From: Butyrivibrio sp.
GTDB lineage: Bacteria; Bacillota; Clostridia; Lachnospirales; Lachnospiraceae
Direction of reading: 5' to 3'
Assembly (NCBI GenBank): GCA_017470505.1
Contig: JAFUYO010000009.1
Coordinates: 65,671 to 123,806 of the forward strand
DNA length: 58,136 nt
Of the stretch, positions 43,701 through 52,802 are shown in pieces. The position numbers and the translations under genes are program-made. Numbering within the stretch: the first letter of the stretch is position 1; every line of letters begins with the position of its first letter. The notes under the pieces are model-generated. The model searched no databases. It saw nothing but the letters and a program-made list of their open reading frames with translations, and had not been told where the DNA came from.

Positions 43701-44909
43701 TTATTCTGTGCGGAGTGCATCAATAGGGTCAAGCGCCGCTGCGCGTTTTGCCGGGTAAATTCCGAAAAACAGGCCTATTGCCGTGGATATTCCGACAACG
43801 CCCAGAACCAGCAGAGGATTTACTACAAAAACAAAATCAACTATCCTGCATATGATAAATGAAATAGTAAGTCCAAGTATTATACCTATGATGCCTCCGG
43901 TAAATGTGAGTATGGCCGCCTCAGCAAGAAACTGGGTCAGAATGGACGATGTCCTGGCTCCGAGAGACTTTCTGATTCCGATTTCCCTCGTCCTCTCTGT
44001 CACGGACACAGTCATGATATTCATGACGCCGATGCCGCCCACGAGGAGCGAAATTGCCGCAATAATTGCAACAACACTCGTTATTATATTCAGGATGCTG
44101 TCCGTTGTCTGGTCAAAGCCAAGTCCTGACGATAACTTGACGGCGTTCTCCCCTCTGAGCCCCATGACATTCTCAACTACGGATCTTGCACTTTTTAAGA
44201 CCGCATCCTTTTTCTCACTTTCGAGATAAATCGTAAAACCCGTAAAAAAGTTATTGATATCCAGGTTGAATGCATCCGCCATGCTGGTATATGGCATAAG
44301 TCCTATAAGCATGGCATCTTCGCCAAAGCTGGCATACGCAGTGTCCTGATTTGAATTCTTTTTTACTCCTATAACGGTAAACTCACAGGACATGTTGTCA
44401 TTGGTGAGCTCTATTGTTTTCCCTACAACATCCTCATAGCCAAAGAGCTTTTGGGCTCCGATCTGGCTGATAACAATTACTTTATTGGAGCCCTCCACAT
44501 CGCTTTTATTGTAGAACCTGCCGCTCACCATAGTGACTCCCGCGGCATTCTCCGCAGCTTCCGACCCTCCGTTCATGACCATGTCAAAAACGTCCCTGCC
44601 TGTTGCGGCAGTTCCAAACGCATCAAGAGACGGTGAGATGCCGTAGATATTGTCCATTACTTCTTCTATTTTCAAAAAATCTTCCTTTTCAAAAAACTTG
44701 TCGGTCTTGGTCACATCAAGGCTCACGCTTATGGTCGTCGCCCCTATGGTATCAAACTCGCTGTTAACCCTGGCCTTCATTCCGTCGCCTATGATGAGCA
44801 CCGTAAGGACCGCCGAGATACCGATGATTATTCCGAGCATGGTCAGAAAAGACCGCCCCTTATTGTTCCTTATGCTCGCAAGAGCACTCTTTATATATTC
44901 TGCAAACAT
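43701..44909 (-). CDS. MacB-type ABC transporter permease
   Basis: A 402-residue permease: N-terminal helix with NNKGRSFLTMLGIIIGISAVLTVL, an extracellular domain of about 220 residues, then three C-terminal helices with GGIGVMNIMTVSVTERTREIGIRKSLGAR, the FtsX/MacB signature. Family members move substrates or signals by mechanotransmission instead of a central channel. Pairs with the next gene, to which it is similar, and with the ATPase and adaptor upstream; all four read in one direction. Confidence 0.93.
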   Translation of the reverse strand: MFAEYIKSALASIRNNKGRSFLTMLGIIIGISAVLTVLIIGDGMKARVNSEFDTIGATTISVSLDVTKTDKFFEKEDFLKIEEVMDNIYGISPSLDAFGTAATGRDVFDMVMNGGSEAAENAAGVTMVSGRFYNKSDVEGSNKVIVISQIGAQKLFGYEDVVGKTIELTNDNMSCEFTVIGVKKNSNQDTAYASFGEDAMLIGLMPYTSMADAFNLDINNFFTGFTIYLESEKKDAVLKSARSVVENVMGLRGENAVKLSSGLGFDQTTDSILNIITSVVAIIAAISLLVGGIGVMNIMTVSVTERTREIGIRKSLGARTSSILTQFLAEAAILTFTGGIIGIILGLTISFIICRIVDFVFVVNPLLVLGVVGISTAIGLFFGIYPAKRAAALDPIDALRTE

Positions 44910-44924
44910 TTCCTGCTCCCGTTA

Positions 44925-46133
44925 TCAGAGTCTGAGCGCATCAATAGGCCTCATCTTCGCGGCCTTTCTCGCAGGATAGAGTCCAAAGAAAAGACCTATC
45001 AGTACAGAGAACATCGCAGCGCCAAGTACAGTCGCGGGCTCGATTATAACCCTGAATCCGATGGCCGTACAGATGATATACGATGCGATAACACCAAGTA
45101 TTATTCCGACTACTCCGCCGAGGAACGTCAAAACAGCCGCTTCAAACAAAAACTGGATCATTATGGCTCCGGTCTTTGCTCCGATCGATTTCCTGATGCC
45201 TATTTCGCGTGTCCTCTCCGAGACCGAAACCAGCATGATGTTCATGACACCTATGCCTCCCACTATCAGCGAGATCACCGATACAAGAAGAAGAAAGGAC
45301 CTCGCGTAGCCAAGGATCTGATCGAGCTGCTCGGAGAAGTCCGCAAGACTGTACCCGCTCAGGGCATTAGAGCCGCGCAGCCCGTGAACATTGGCCAGAA
45401 GATTTTTGACCTCATCGACCTTGTGCGAAAGGATAGACTGATCTGCAAACACCACAAGATTGGTGAAATTAACAGTGTCATAATCGAAGTCCTCTCCAAA
45501 ACAGGTATACGGAACCTCGAGCTGGGCGTAGTAGTCCTGCCCCTGCATCATAAACTCATACATTTCGCTCATGTGGCCCCTCAGACCCACAACCGTGTAG
45601 GTTACGCTCTTACCGTACATTGAGATCTCAACATCCCTGCCGATGGCATCTTCCGTTCCGAAAATCTCTTTGGCATCGTCCAGGAGCATGACACATACTC
45701 TTGCGCCGCTCTCAACCTGCTGGGCCGTAAAATACGATCCCTTGGCGATACCGTTTGTAGAAAAAGCCTCAAGAACTTCAGTTCCCGCCTCGAGGCTGCA
45801 CTCAACGGTCTTCCTGCTGCCTTTGACCTTGCCGTAGCTGCTGATGTTCGGCGTAATCCCATGAATGTCCTTCACCGTCTCTGAGACCAGTGCCATATCG
45901 TCTCTTGTAAAGCGCTCTGACGTCTTTGACGAATCAACCATGACAATGCCGTAGTTTCCGGCAAGCCCGTTGAGCTCTGATGTGACGTAATCGCTCATTC
46001 CGGTTCCCAGAGAAACAACGGCAATGACCGCAGCGATACCGATGACTATGCCCAGCATGGTCATCAGTGTCCTGTAGCCGTTTCCCACTATCTGCTTAAC
46101 AGCACTTTTAAAATACTCACCAATCTGTCCCAT
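44925..46133 (-). CDS. MacB-type ABC transporter permease
   Basis: A 402-residue paralogue of the downstream permease. It has NGYRTLMTMLGIVIGIAAVIAVVSLG at the start and GGIGVMNIMLVSVSERTREIGIRKSIGAK in the C-terminal half. Two non-identical permeases imply a heterodimer. It starts one base after the adaptor stop. Export of peptides, antibiotics or lipids is possible; the substrate cannot be told from sequence. Confidence 0.93.
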   Translation of the reverse strand: MGQIGEYFKSAVKQIVGNGYRTLMTMLGIVIGIAAVIAVVSLGTGMSDYVTSELNGLAGNYGIVMVDSSKTSERFTRDDMALVSETVKDIHGITPNISSYGKVKGSRKTVECSLEAGTEVLEAFSTNGIAKGSYFTAQQVESGARVCVMLLDDAKEIFGTEDAIGRDVEISMYGKSVTYTVVGLRGHMSEMYEFMMQGQDYYAQLEVPYTCFGEDFDYDTVNFTNLVVFADQSILSHKVDEVKNLLANVHGLRGSNALSGYSLADFSEQLDQILGYARSFLLLVSVISLIVGGIGVMNIMLVSVSERTREIGIRKSIGAKTGAIMIQFLFEAAVLTFLGGVVGIILGVIASYIICTAIGFRVIIEPATVLGAAMFSVLIGLFFGLYPARKAAKMRPIDALRL

Positions 46134-46134
46134 A

Positions 46135-47850
46135 TTACGTGTTTGCTATAGAAGCCTCTGTCCCTTCAGTCAGCGTATCAACATCAGATGTTATTACGAG
46201 GTCGCCCTCAGAAAGTCCCTCTGTTATCTGCGCCTCGGTGCTTGACGAGATGCCGACAACAACATTTTTCCTCGTGATGATGCCGTTCTCAAGAACATAT
46301 ACATAGTCACCGTCACCATCCGTCTGAACATATTCATAAGGAAGAACAATAGTGTTGTCGGCCTTCTGTGCATGGATCTTGTTGCTGGCCTCAACCCCTA
46401 AGATTATGTCAGAATCGGGATTTGTGACCCTTATGGTTGTTGCAACCACAGCCACACCGTTTGAGTTCTTGGTAGCAGTACCGGAAATCTTTTCGATCAC
46501 ACCCTCATAGGGCTTTCCATTGATAGTAATGTCAACTTTCTGTCCGAGCGCGATCTTGGGAAGGTCGCTCTTTGAGACCTGTATACTTACCTGTACGTCA
46601 TCGAGATTTGCGATCGTCACGAGCTGCTGCCCGGCTGCCGCCGTTGCCCCCTCGACACTTGTCGCGGGAAGATTGGTCACAACGCCGTTGAAGTCTGCTT
46701 TGATGCCCTCTTTTGCCTGCTGTATCTTCTCGATCGTATCCTCCTGAGTCAGCTGTGTAGTATCAAGCGACGCCTTGGAGGCCTGAACCGAGCCGCCGCT
46801 TATCTTGGCGGACTTGGCTGCCTGAAGATGTGCCCTTTCCTCGGAAAGAGCTGTTATCTGATCGCTCCATGCCTTGATCTCGGCATCCGTGCTCAGGGCG
46901 TACTGCACGTCTGCAAGTGTCTGGCTGAGCGCAAGAGACATCTGCCTGTCGGACTCGGATGGCTCCTTGTAATCGCCGTCAGAATCCTTGCTGCCGCTCT
47001 CATTTCTGTAGATGTAGTCAGTGTTTCCGTTATTAAACAGCCCTTCCTGCGAGTCCGAGATACCGTTCTGGTTAACATCCATCTGTGTCTTCTGGATGTC
47101 GACGATCGTCTGGTTTATCCTGTTCTTCTTCTCAGTTATCTTGTCATTGAGCGCGTTTGTCTCAGCTGTTATTGCATCAAGCCTGTCCTGAACCTGCTGA
47201 AGAGTCATACCCTGTGCGTATTGGGCATCAATCGTACCCGCAGCCACGGCGCTGTAGCTCCCCTTGGCCTGCTTTATCGCAAGATTTGCAGTCTTCTCGG
47301 ACAAATCAAGTGCCTCCTCATCAAAGGTAAAGAGCACGTCGCCTGCCGAAACCTTGTCTCCGGCCTTTATGTTGACCTTATCAATAGGTACGGTAACCTC
47401 TGAAAAATAGGTCTTGCTCTCGCCGCTCTCTACGCTCCCGGACACTGAAATGATATTTTCAATGCTCCCAAGTGTAACTTCCTGCGTTTCGACATAGACG
47501 ACCGCATTTTTGCGGGAGTTTATAAAACTCACAACCAGTACGGCTGCCGCAATAAGCCCTATTCCTATAAATACATATCTCTTCTTAAACCTCTTTTTGG
47601 GCGGGGCGGGAAGATCAACATCCTCATCCTCGTCGTAGATTTCAACAGAGCTTCCCGTCGTCTCCCTTATCTCATTGTTTTCTGATGGTGCGGACGCAAT
47701 TGATGCTGCAGCCTTCTCGGCGTTTTCTTTAAGGGCGCTCTTTTCCGTATCTTCAGGAGAGTGCTCCTGTTGTAGTTGCTCATTGCTAACAGTCATGTTT
47801 TCCTTGTTCTCTTTCATCTCTTTCTTCCTGCTCTTTTTATTATCAGCCAT
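46135..47850 (-). CDS. Membrane-fusion (HlyD/MacA-like) adaptor with EF-hand-like loop
   Basis: A 571-residue adaptor. Residues 1-90 are a charged cytoplasmic tail; a helix spans about 91-110. Lipoyl and beta-barrel domains follow (YFSEVTVPIDKVNIKAGDKVSAGDVLFTFD). A long coiled-coil hairpin has at its tip DVNQNGISDSQE (258-269), a good calcium-loop match, and a second acidic DSDGDY. The C-terminal domain ends with LSEGDLVITSDVDTLTEG. The unusually long cytoplasmic tail and the calcium-type tip are not typical of MacA. ATG at 47850 follows GGGAGG; the longer start overlaps the ATPase gene. Confidence 0.9.
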   Translation of the reverse strand: MADNKKSRKKEMKENKENMTVSNEQLQQEHSPEDTEKSALKENAEKAAASIASAPSENNEIRETTGSSVEIYDEDEDVDLPAPPKKRFKKRYVFIGIGLIAAAVLVVSFINSRKNAVVYVETQEVTLGSIENIISVSGSVESGESKTYFSEVTVPIDKVNIKAGDKVSAGDVLFTFDEEALDLSEKTANLAIKQAKGSYSAVAAGTIDAQYAQGMTLQQVQDRLDAITAETNALNDKITEKKNRINQTIVDIQKTQMDVNQNGISDSQEGLFNNGNTDYIYRNESGSKDSDGDYKEPSESDRQMSLALSQTLADVQYALSTDAEIKAWSDQITALSEERAHLQAAKSAKISGGSVQASKASLDTTQLTQEDTIEKIQQAKEGIKADFNGVVTNLPATSVEGATAAAGQQLVTIANLDDVQVSIQVSKSDLPKIALGQKVDITINGKPYEGVIEKISGTATKNSNGVAVVATTIRVTNPDSDIILGVEASNKIHAQKADNTIVLPYEYVQTDGDGDYVYVLENGIITRKNVVVGISSSTEAQITEGLSEGDLVITSDVDTLTEGTEASIANT

Positions 47851-47869
47851 ATTTCCTCCCAAACTTCTC

Positions 47870-48571
47870 TCAAATCTCATCCCTGTAGTCAGGGTTTATG
47901 ATATCGCTCTTTATCATACCATCCGATATTGTAATTATCCGCTTTGCCTGCTGAGCTATACCGGGGTCGTGCGTGATGATTATGACTGTCCTGCCCTCGT
48001 AGTAGAGGCGCTTTATTATCCTGATGATCTCTTTGGTCGATGCAGTATCAAGGTTTCCTGTGGGTTCATCCGCAAGCAGTATCGGCGGTGCCTGCGCTAT
48101 GGCCCTTGCGATTGCAACTCTCTGCTGCTGTCCTCCACTCATCTCATTTGGCCTGTGGGTCTTTCTCTTTTCGAGGCCGACGCTGTTGAGTGCCGCGTTT
48201 GCAAGTCTCTCCCTCTCCTTCTTGCCGACTCCCCTGTATATCAGCGGAAGCTCGACGTTCTCAAGCGCCGTGAGTGACGGTATCAGGTTGAACCCCTGGA
48301 ATATGAATCCGATCTCCCTGTTCCTGACGTCTGACTGCTCATCATCTGTCATGTGGGAGACGTCCTGTCCGTGGAGAAAATACTTGCCGCTCGTGGGGGT
48401 GTCAAGGCATCCCAGCATATTCATAAGCGTGGACTTTCCCGATCCTGACTGACCGATAATAGCCACAAACTCACCCTTGCCTATGCTGATAGAGACATGG
48501 TTGAGCGCTTTTACCTCATTCTCGCCGGGGTTGTAAATCTTGCTTACATCCCTGATCTCCACTAGTTTCAT
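47870..48571 (-). CDS. ABC transporter ATP-binding protein, MacB/LolD type
   Basis: A 233-residue ATPase with Walker A GQSGSGKST (40-48), signature MSGGQQQRVAIA, Walker B ILLADEPTGNLD and the H-loop IITHD. Closest in style to LolD/MacB ATPases, which serve FtsX-type permeases. First gene of the operon running to 43701; the adaptor gene begins 20 bases after its stop. Confidence 0.95.
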   Translation of the reverse strand: MKLVEIRDVSKIYNPGENEVKALNHVSISIGKGEFVAIIGQSGSGKSTLMNMLGCLDTPTSGKYFLHGQDVSHMTDDEQSDVRNREIGFIFQGFNLIPSLTALENVELPLIYRGVGKKERERLANAALNSVGLEKRKTHRPNEMSGGQQQRVAIARAIAQAPPILLADEPTGNLDTASTKEIIRIIKRLYYEGRTVIIITHDPGIAQQAKRIITISDGMIKSDIINPDYRDEI

Positions 48572-48660
48572 ATAATGCTCCTCATTTTGCTATTACATTG
48601 TGCGCAATCTTTTATAAAAACAATTCAATATAGTTTATACCATTTCTTCAATAAAATAAA

Positions 48661-48682
48661 GGGTAAGCTATGTAGCTCACCC
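48661..48682 (-). terminator. Intrinsic terminator after vanZ
   Basis: Ten-base arms GGGTAAGCTA and TAGCTCACCC with a two-base centre and one wobble, followed on the minus strand by TTTATTTTATTG. Separates vanZ from the ABC export operon. Confidence 0.7.
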
Positions 48683-48712
48683 TCAGTTTATAAAAATTTT
48701 ACAAAATCATCC

Positions 48713-49258
48713 TCAGCTGTTTTTTCTCTTCCTGCGGTTGGACAGCGGCCTGAAAATCGTCATCCTTCCGGTCCATCCAACAATCCTGGTCACGATGATC
48801 CCTGTAAAGATCCCGACACTGTCTACGAGAACATCCCTGAGCTCCGGGCTCCTGCCTGCCACAAACGACTGGTGGTATTCATCGAGGCATGCAAAGCCGA
48901 CGCAGAACGAGCCTGCGGCAGCGACGAGCCAGAGGCCCCTGACTCCGTAGACATACAGCGGAAATGCCACCGACACGGCCAGAAGAAAGTACTCGGTAAA
49001 GTGAGCCGTCTTCCTTATGTAGTGCTGCCCCATCTCGGATAGCTGCTCGATGTACTTAGAACTCCATCCCTTGTCAAATTTCTCATTCGCATAGGTCAGG
49101 ACCTTCACCCCGACTTCATAGCTCAGCATGCTGCTCTCATCCGCATCCTGCGCCGAAAACATGAAAATGATGCACATCATGACGATTGCCGGCACAAAGG
49201 AGAGTGGTTTTAAGACAAACCTGAGCGTCTGTTTTATATATAGTAAAAAATACTTCAT
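48713..49258 (-). CDS. VanZ-family membrane protein
   Basis: A 181-residue protein with four helices. VanZ motifs are clear: HYIRKTAHFTEYFLL, DEYHQSFVAGRSPELRDVLVDSVG. VanZ confers low teicoplanin resistance in enterococci, but most homologues have no proven role. The gene overlaps the upstream phosphopantetheinyl transferase at ATGA. Confidence 0.9.
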   Translation of the reverse strand: MKYFLLYIKQTLRFVLKPLSFVPAIVMMCIIFMFSAQDADESSMLSYEVGVKVLTYANEKFDKGWSSKYIEQLSEMGQHYIRKTAHFTEYFLLAVSVAFPLYVYGVRGLWLVAAAGSFCVGFACLDEYHQSFVAGRSPELRDVLVDSVGIFTGIIVTRIVGWTGRMTIFRPLSNRRKRKNS

Positions 49259-49968
49259 CTAACTTCCTCCGGTTCCGGAAAGTCTCTGTAAAAAGAGCAG
49301 ACGCTTATCTGATACCCCTCAAGTGAAAAGCACGTTATCTCAAGGCTTGCGCAGTCATACTTATCGGAATCCGCAATGATTGCAAGAGTGCTCCCCTCTT
49401 CAATCCCCCTAAGCCTTATCATTTTGGGCCCGAGCGATATTCCAAGTCCCGAGTGCTTCATTATGCTCTCCTTGACTGTCCAGAGCCTTGTAAGGGCTAT
49501 ATCCGATGGTGATACCTCACCCGCAGCTTCAAAAGAGTACTTTTTCTCAATAAGCTCCGAGAGCCTCAAATCTCCTTCAGAAAACACGTAGTTTTTCAGA
49601 CTGTCGTTAAAGTGTCTTACCTTTTCGATATCTACACCGATCTCCCTGTCCGACACCCCGACTATGACCATGTTCCCCGAGTGGGATATGTTAAAAAAGA
49701 CATCTCCCCGCCCCTGCAGGTACGGCTTTCCATGCTCTGACAAAGCTGTTTTAAAGTCATTAATCCCTGCCGTTTTCATGGCATGGTTAAGCAAAACTCC
49801 TGCTCCGAGAGAGAGGCACTTATCTCTAAATGGCTTTAGCTTATATATTTTCTCTTTTCTCTCACCATCCACAGAAGCCAACGCTTTCTCAAACGCATCT
49901 CTCTCATCAAAGCACCCTGTATCAAGTATGTAGAGAGAATTCAAACTCTCCCGTTTACCAGCCATCAC
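49255..49968 (-). CDS. Sfp-type 4'-phosphopantetheinyl transferase
   Basis: A 237-residue enzyme that loads phosphopantetheine onto carrier proteins. Metal and CoA site motifs are GVDIEKVRHF and RLWTVKESIMKHSG. The Sfp type usually serves polyketide or nonribosomal synthetases, and sometimes fatty-acid ACP. No such synthetase is in the window. It overlaps vanZ. The alternative start one codon later (second ATG) cannot be excluded. Confidence 0.9.
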   Translation of the reverse strand: MMAGKRESLNSLYILDTGCFDERDAFEKALASVDGERKEKIYKLKPFRDKCLSLGAGVLLNHAMKTAGINDFKTALSEHGKPYLQGRGDVFFNISHSGNMVIVGVSDREIGVDIEKVRHFNDSLKNYVFSEGDLRLSELIEKKYSFEAAGEVSPSDIALTRLWTVKESIMKHSGLGISLGPKMIRLRGIEEGSTLAIIADSDKYDCASLEITCFSLEGYQISVCSFYRDFPEPEEVR

Positions 49969-50079
49969 AGCTTATCTCCAAATCCGTATCCGCTTCTGCG
50001 GCTTTTTCTCCATACATGATAAATTATCTCGCGCGATTTGTAAAAAAGTTTTCTTATTGAATAGAAAACGAATAAAAAA

Positions 50080-50111
50080 GGCCACTTGACGGTGTACGCC
50101 GCCAGGTGGCC
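50080..50111 (-). terminator. Strong intrinsic terminator after the heptad-repeat lipoprotein gene
   Basis: On the minus strand GGCCACCTGGCGG pairs with the following ACCGTCAAGTGGCC (wobbles included) around CGTAC, then TTTTTTA. It lies 15 bases beyond the stop at 50127. Confidence 0.85.
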
Positions 50112-50126
50112 CAAAATTCAAGCTGA

Positions 50127-52787
50127 TTACAGGCTCTTTATGCTGTCTGTCTTTATTATGAATTTGACTGATGAGTCGACATTTTCATCCGACCCGCCAA
50201 AGCTTGTGTAGGTCTTTCCCGCCTCCTCGATGGCTGTCAGCCTGTCACTGAAGTCTGAGAGGTCGCCGTCGAAGGCCTCGTAGAGCTTCTTGATGCCCTC
50301 TTCATCGAATTTGATAACGCCGTCCAAAAGCTCCTTAACTCCGTCGTCAAGCTCTGTTGCTCCGTCGTAGAGCTCCTTGCTTCCGTCTGCAAGCTCGCGC
50401 GTTCCGTCGTTTAACTGCCTTGCGCCGTCATTTAACTCATACGCCCCGTCATTCAGCTCATTCACGCCGTCTTTGAGCTTCCCTGTGCCGTCCATGAGCT
50501 CATCGTTCTTGGATGTGAGGGTCTTACTTCCGTCAGCGAGCTTGTCAGCGCCGCTCTTTAGCTGTGAAAGGCCGCTGTCAAGCTGGGCAGTTCCGTTGTA
50601 GAGGCTCTCAAGCCCCGCTGAGAGCTTGGAGTTTCCTTCTGATATGGTCTTTGCTCCCTCTACCAGCGCTTGGATCTTTGCGACTGAATCCTTGTCAATA
50701 CTCATTCCCTGAACGCCCGAGAGGACCTGGCTGAGAGTTGCCTTTGCCGCCCCGGCTGCGCCGAGGAGCTGGTAGTAGGCGCCCACTCCCTTCATTCCTG
50801 CTGACCAGTATGCATTTCCTGTCGCAAGTGCTGTCACATACTCAGCAAGCTCCCGGTACTGTGCGGGAGTCAGAACGATATTGCCTTCTGCATTCACCGC
50901 CATAAGCTCTGCATCATCCTCTGATTCATCATCATCGGATGACTCTGTAACAGCTTCTTCCTCCTCTTCCATGGAGAGCTCTGAAATCTCCTCCTCTTCA
51001 ATAATTTCCTCTTCATCCGAGGGCTCTGTCACTTCCTCATCAGAAGGCACCTCTTCCCAAGAGTCTTCTTTCTCTGTATCTTCAGGCTCTTCAAAAGCTT
51101 CAGATACTTCTTCCTCATCTGTGTTTATAAGAGTCTCCGTGCTTACGGTCACAACATTTTCATCGTTGTTTTGTGCCATCGTCTTTACAAAGGTGGTGAG
51201 CTTTTCTGTAGCGTCCCCTACTGCCTTCTCCCCGGAGGATGCGGCAGATACGCCCTGCTTTAGCTTCGCGACCTGCTCCGGAGTTGTTATCGTCTCCTCC
51301 AAGTCCTTTGTCAGGATGTAAAAACCTGCTGCCACATCTGACGTCCACTCGCTCGAAGCTCCTGTCAGATAGTTTTCTGCAGCATCGATCTGATTGTACA
51401 TATTCTTAAGGTCAGCGACTGCACCCATGGCTTTGGAAAGCCCTCCGATTGCAGCTCCGAGCTGGTCCATTCCCGCGCTCAGCTGCTTTGATCCATCCGC
51501 AAGGGCCTTGGCGTTGTCGATGAGCTTAGCGTCGTCCATGCCCTTTTTGAGTGCTGCAGATCCGCTCTTTGCGGAGGCAATGCCCTTTGCAAGTGTCACT
51601 GCGCCGTCCTTTATCTTGACCGTACCGTCTGTGTATGCGTTTATTCCGTCATAGAGTTTTGAGACTCCGTCTGCAAGCTCCCCGGTTCCGGACAGAAGTG
51701 TATCTGTTCCGTCGTAGAGCTTCTGTGTTCCGTCAGAGAGCTCCGTAGCTCCGTCGTAGAGCTTTCTCGTTCCGTCAACAAACTCTGTCGTGCCGTCCTT
51801 TAGCTTCCTGGTGCCGTCAACAAGTTCATCCGACCCGTCGTTTAATTCATTCATATCGTCCTTTAATTCATCTATCTTGTCTGACCCTGTGAGATCGCTC
51901 ATCCCAAAGTCAGAAAGAAGATCGGAGGATGCCATGGTCACGGTCATTCCCATCTCAAAGTCCGTCGTGTCAGCTGTAATTTCAAAAGATCCTGAGAGCT
52001 TGTCCCTTATCTCGTTCTCCTCATCTATCTCTTCCCACTTATCATCCGCAATATCAAGGCTCTCCTTAAGTCCGGGCATCGCAACTCCCATGACGATGAT
52101 GTTTCCGCCGTCCGAAATTACCTTGCCGTTTGATATCTCAACATTAGAAAACTTCTCAGAGTCAAGCATCATGCCCGAGACCATGGCAAAAGGAGTGTAA
52201 ACCTCTATTTCCTTGCCGTCCACATTGACGCTCTGCCTGTCCCTGTTCTGATAGTCAAACTTTATTGTAACCTTCCCGCTCTTTCCTGCGATCTCCTCGG
52301 GGGATATCTCTTTTCCGTCAAGGAAGTAGGTTATCTTCATATCAACGGGAAGTGCCTTATTTGTCGTTCCCTGGTAGTAGATGTCAGAGCCGCCGGCGTT
52401 CCAGGTGAGAGTCCCGTCGCCGTTGTCACTAAATGTCTCCGACCCCTTTACATTTACGATATCCTTGAGCTCTGTCTTATCCGAAAGAGCTGTCGATGAT
52501 GATGCGTTTTTCAGCCACTCGCTGACTACCACATCGTTCACGGCTCCATTTGCATCAGCCGACACGTACACGGTCTCAACCTTGTCGGCAACTGACTCTG
52601 CGCCGGACACTCCGCTTGTCTTAATAATGCTCTTTTCTAACTCCGCTTCTTCCGGGTTTTCTATTGAAGCTTCAATGGCATTTGCCGCCTCGTCAGAAAC
52701 AGTTGTCTGCCCGCAGGCCACTGTCATGACAGAGAGCATAACGGCCATCAGGGCCGAAAGCGATCTTATAAGTTTTTTCCTGATCAT
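50127..52787 (-). CDS. Lipoprotein with xxxLxxG heptad repeats, MMPL partner
   Basis: An 886-residue secreted lipoprotein: signal ending VACG (Cys25). A beta-rich region of about 260 residues follows, then two blocks of heptads with the pattern L-x-D-G-T (about residues 290-405 and 735-835), such as GTRKLKDGTTEFVDG. Between them lies an extremely acidic stretch (about 550-630). This type of protein (TIGR03057-like repeats; related to YhgE/Pip extracellular regions) usually accompanies RND/MMPL exporters. It is cotranscribed after the MMPL gene (15 bases). Probably an extracellular stalk or accessory to the exporter. Confidence 0.85.
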   Translation of the reverse strand: MIRKKLIRSLSALMAVMLSVMTVACGQTTVSDEAANAIEASIENPEEAELEKSIIKTSGVSGAESVADKVETVYVSADANGAVNDVVVSEWLKNASSSTALSDKTELKDIVNVKGSETFSDNGDGTLTWNAGGSDIYYQGTTNKALPVDMKITYFLDGKEISPEEIAGKSGKVTIKFDYQNRDRQSVNVDGKEIEVYTPFAMVSGMMLDSEKFSNVEISNGKVISDGGNIIVMGVAMPGLKESLDIADDKWEEIDEENEIRDKLSGSFEITADTTDFEMGMTVTMASSDLLSDFGMSDLTGSDKIDELKDDMNELNDGSDELVDGTRKLKDGTTEFVDGTRKLYDGATELSDGTQKLYDGTDTLLSGTGELADGVSKLYDGINAYTDGTVKIKDGAVTLAKGIASAKSGSAALKKGMDDAKLIDNAKALADGSKQLSAGMDQLGAAIGGLSKAMGAVADLKNMYNQIDAAENYLTGASSEWTSDVAAGFYILTKDLEETITTPEQVAKLKQGVSAASSGEKAVGDATEKLTTFVKTMAQNNDENVVTVSTETLINTDEEEVSEAFEEPEDTEKEDSWEEVPSDEEVTEPSDEEEIIEEEEISELSMEEEEEAVTESSDDDESEDDAELMAVNAEGNIVLTPAQYRELAEYVTALATGNAYWSAGMKGVGAYYQLLGAAGAAKATLSQVLSGVQGMSIDKDSVAKIQALVEGAKTISEGNSKLSAGLESLYNGTAQLDSGLSQLKSGADKLADGSKTLTSKNDELMDGTGKLKDGVNELNDGAYELNDGARQLNDGTRELADGSKELYDGATELDDGVKELLDGVIKFDEEGIKKLYEAFDGDLSDFSDRLTAIEEAGKTYTSFGGSDENVDSSVKFIIKTDSIKSL

Positions 52788-52802
52788 AATTTTCTTTTCC
52801 TC

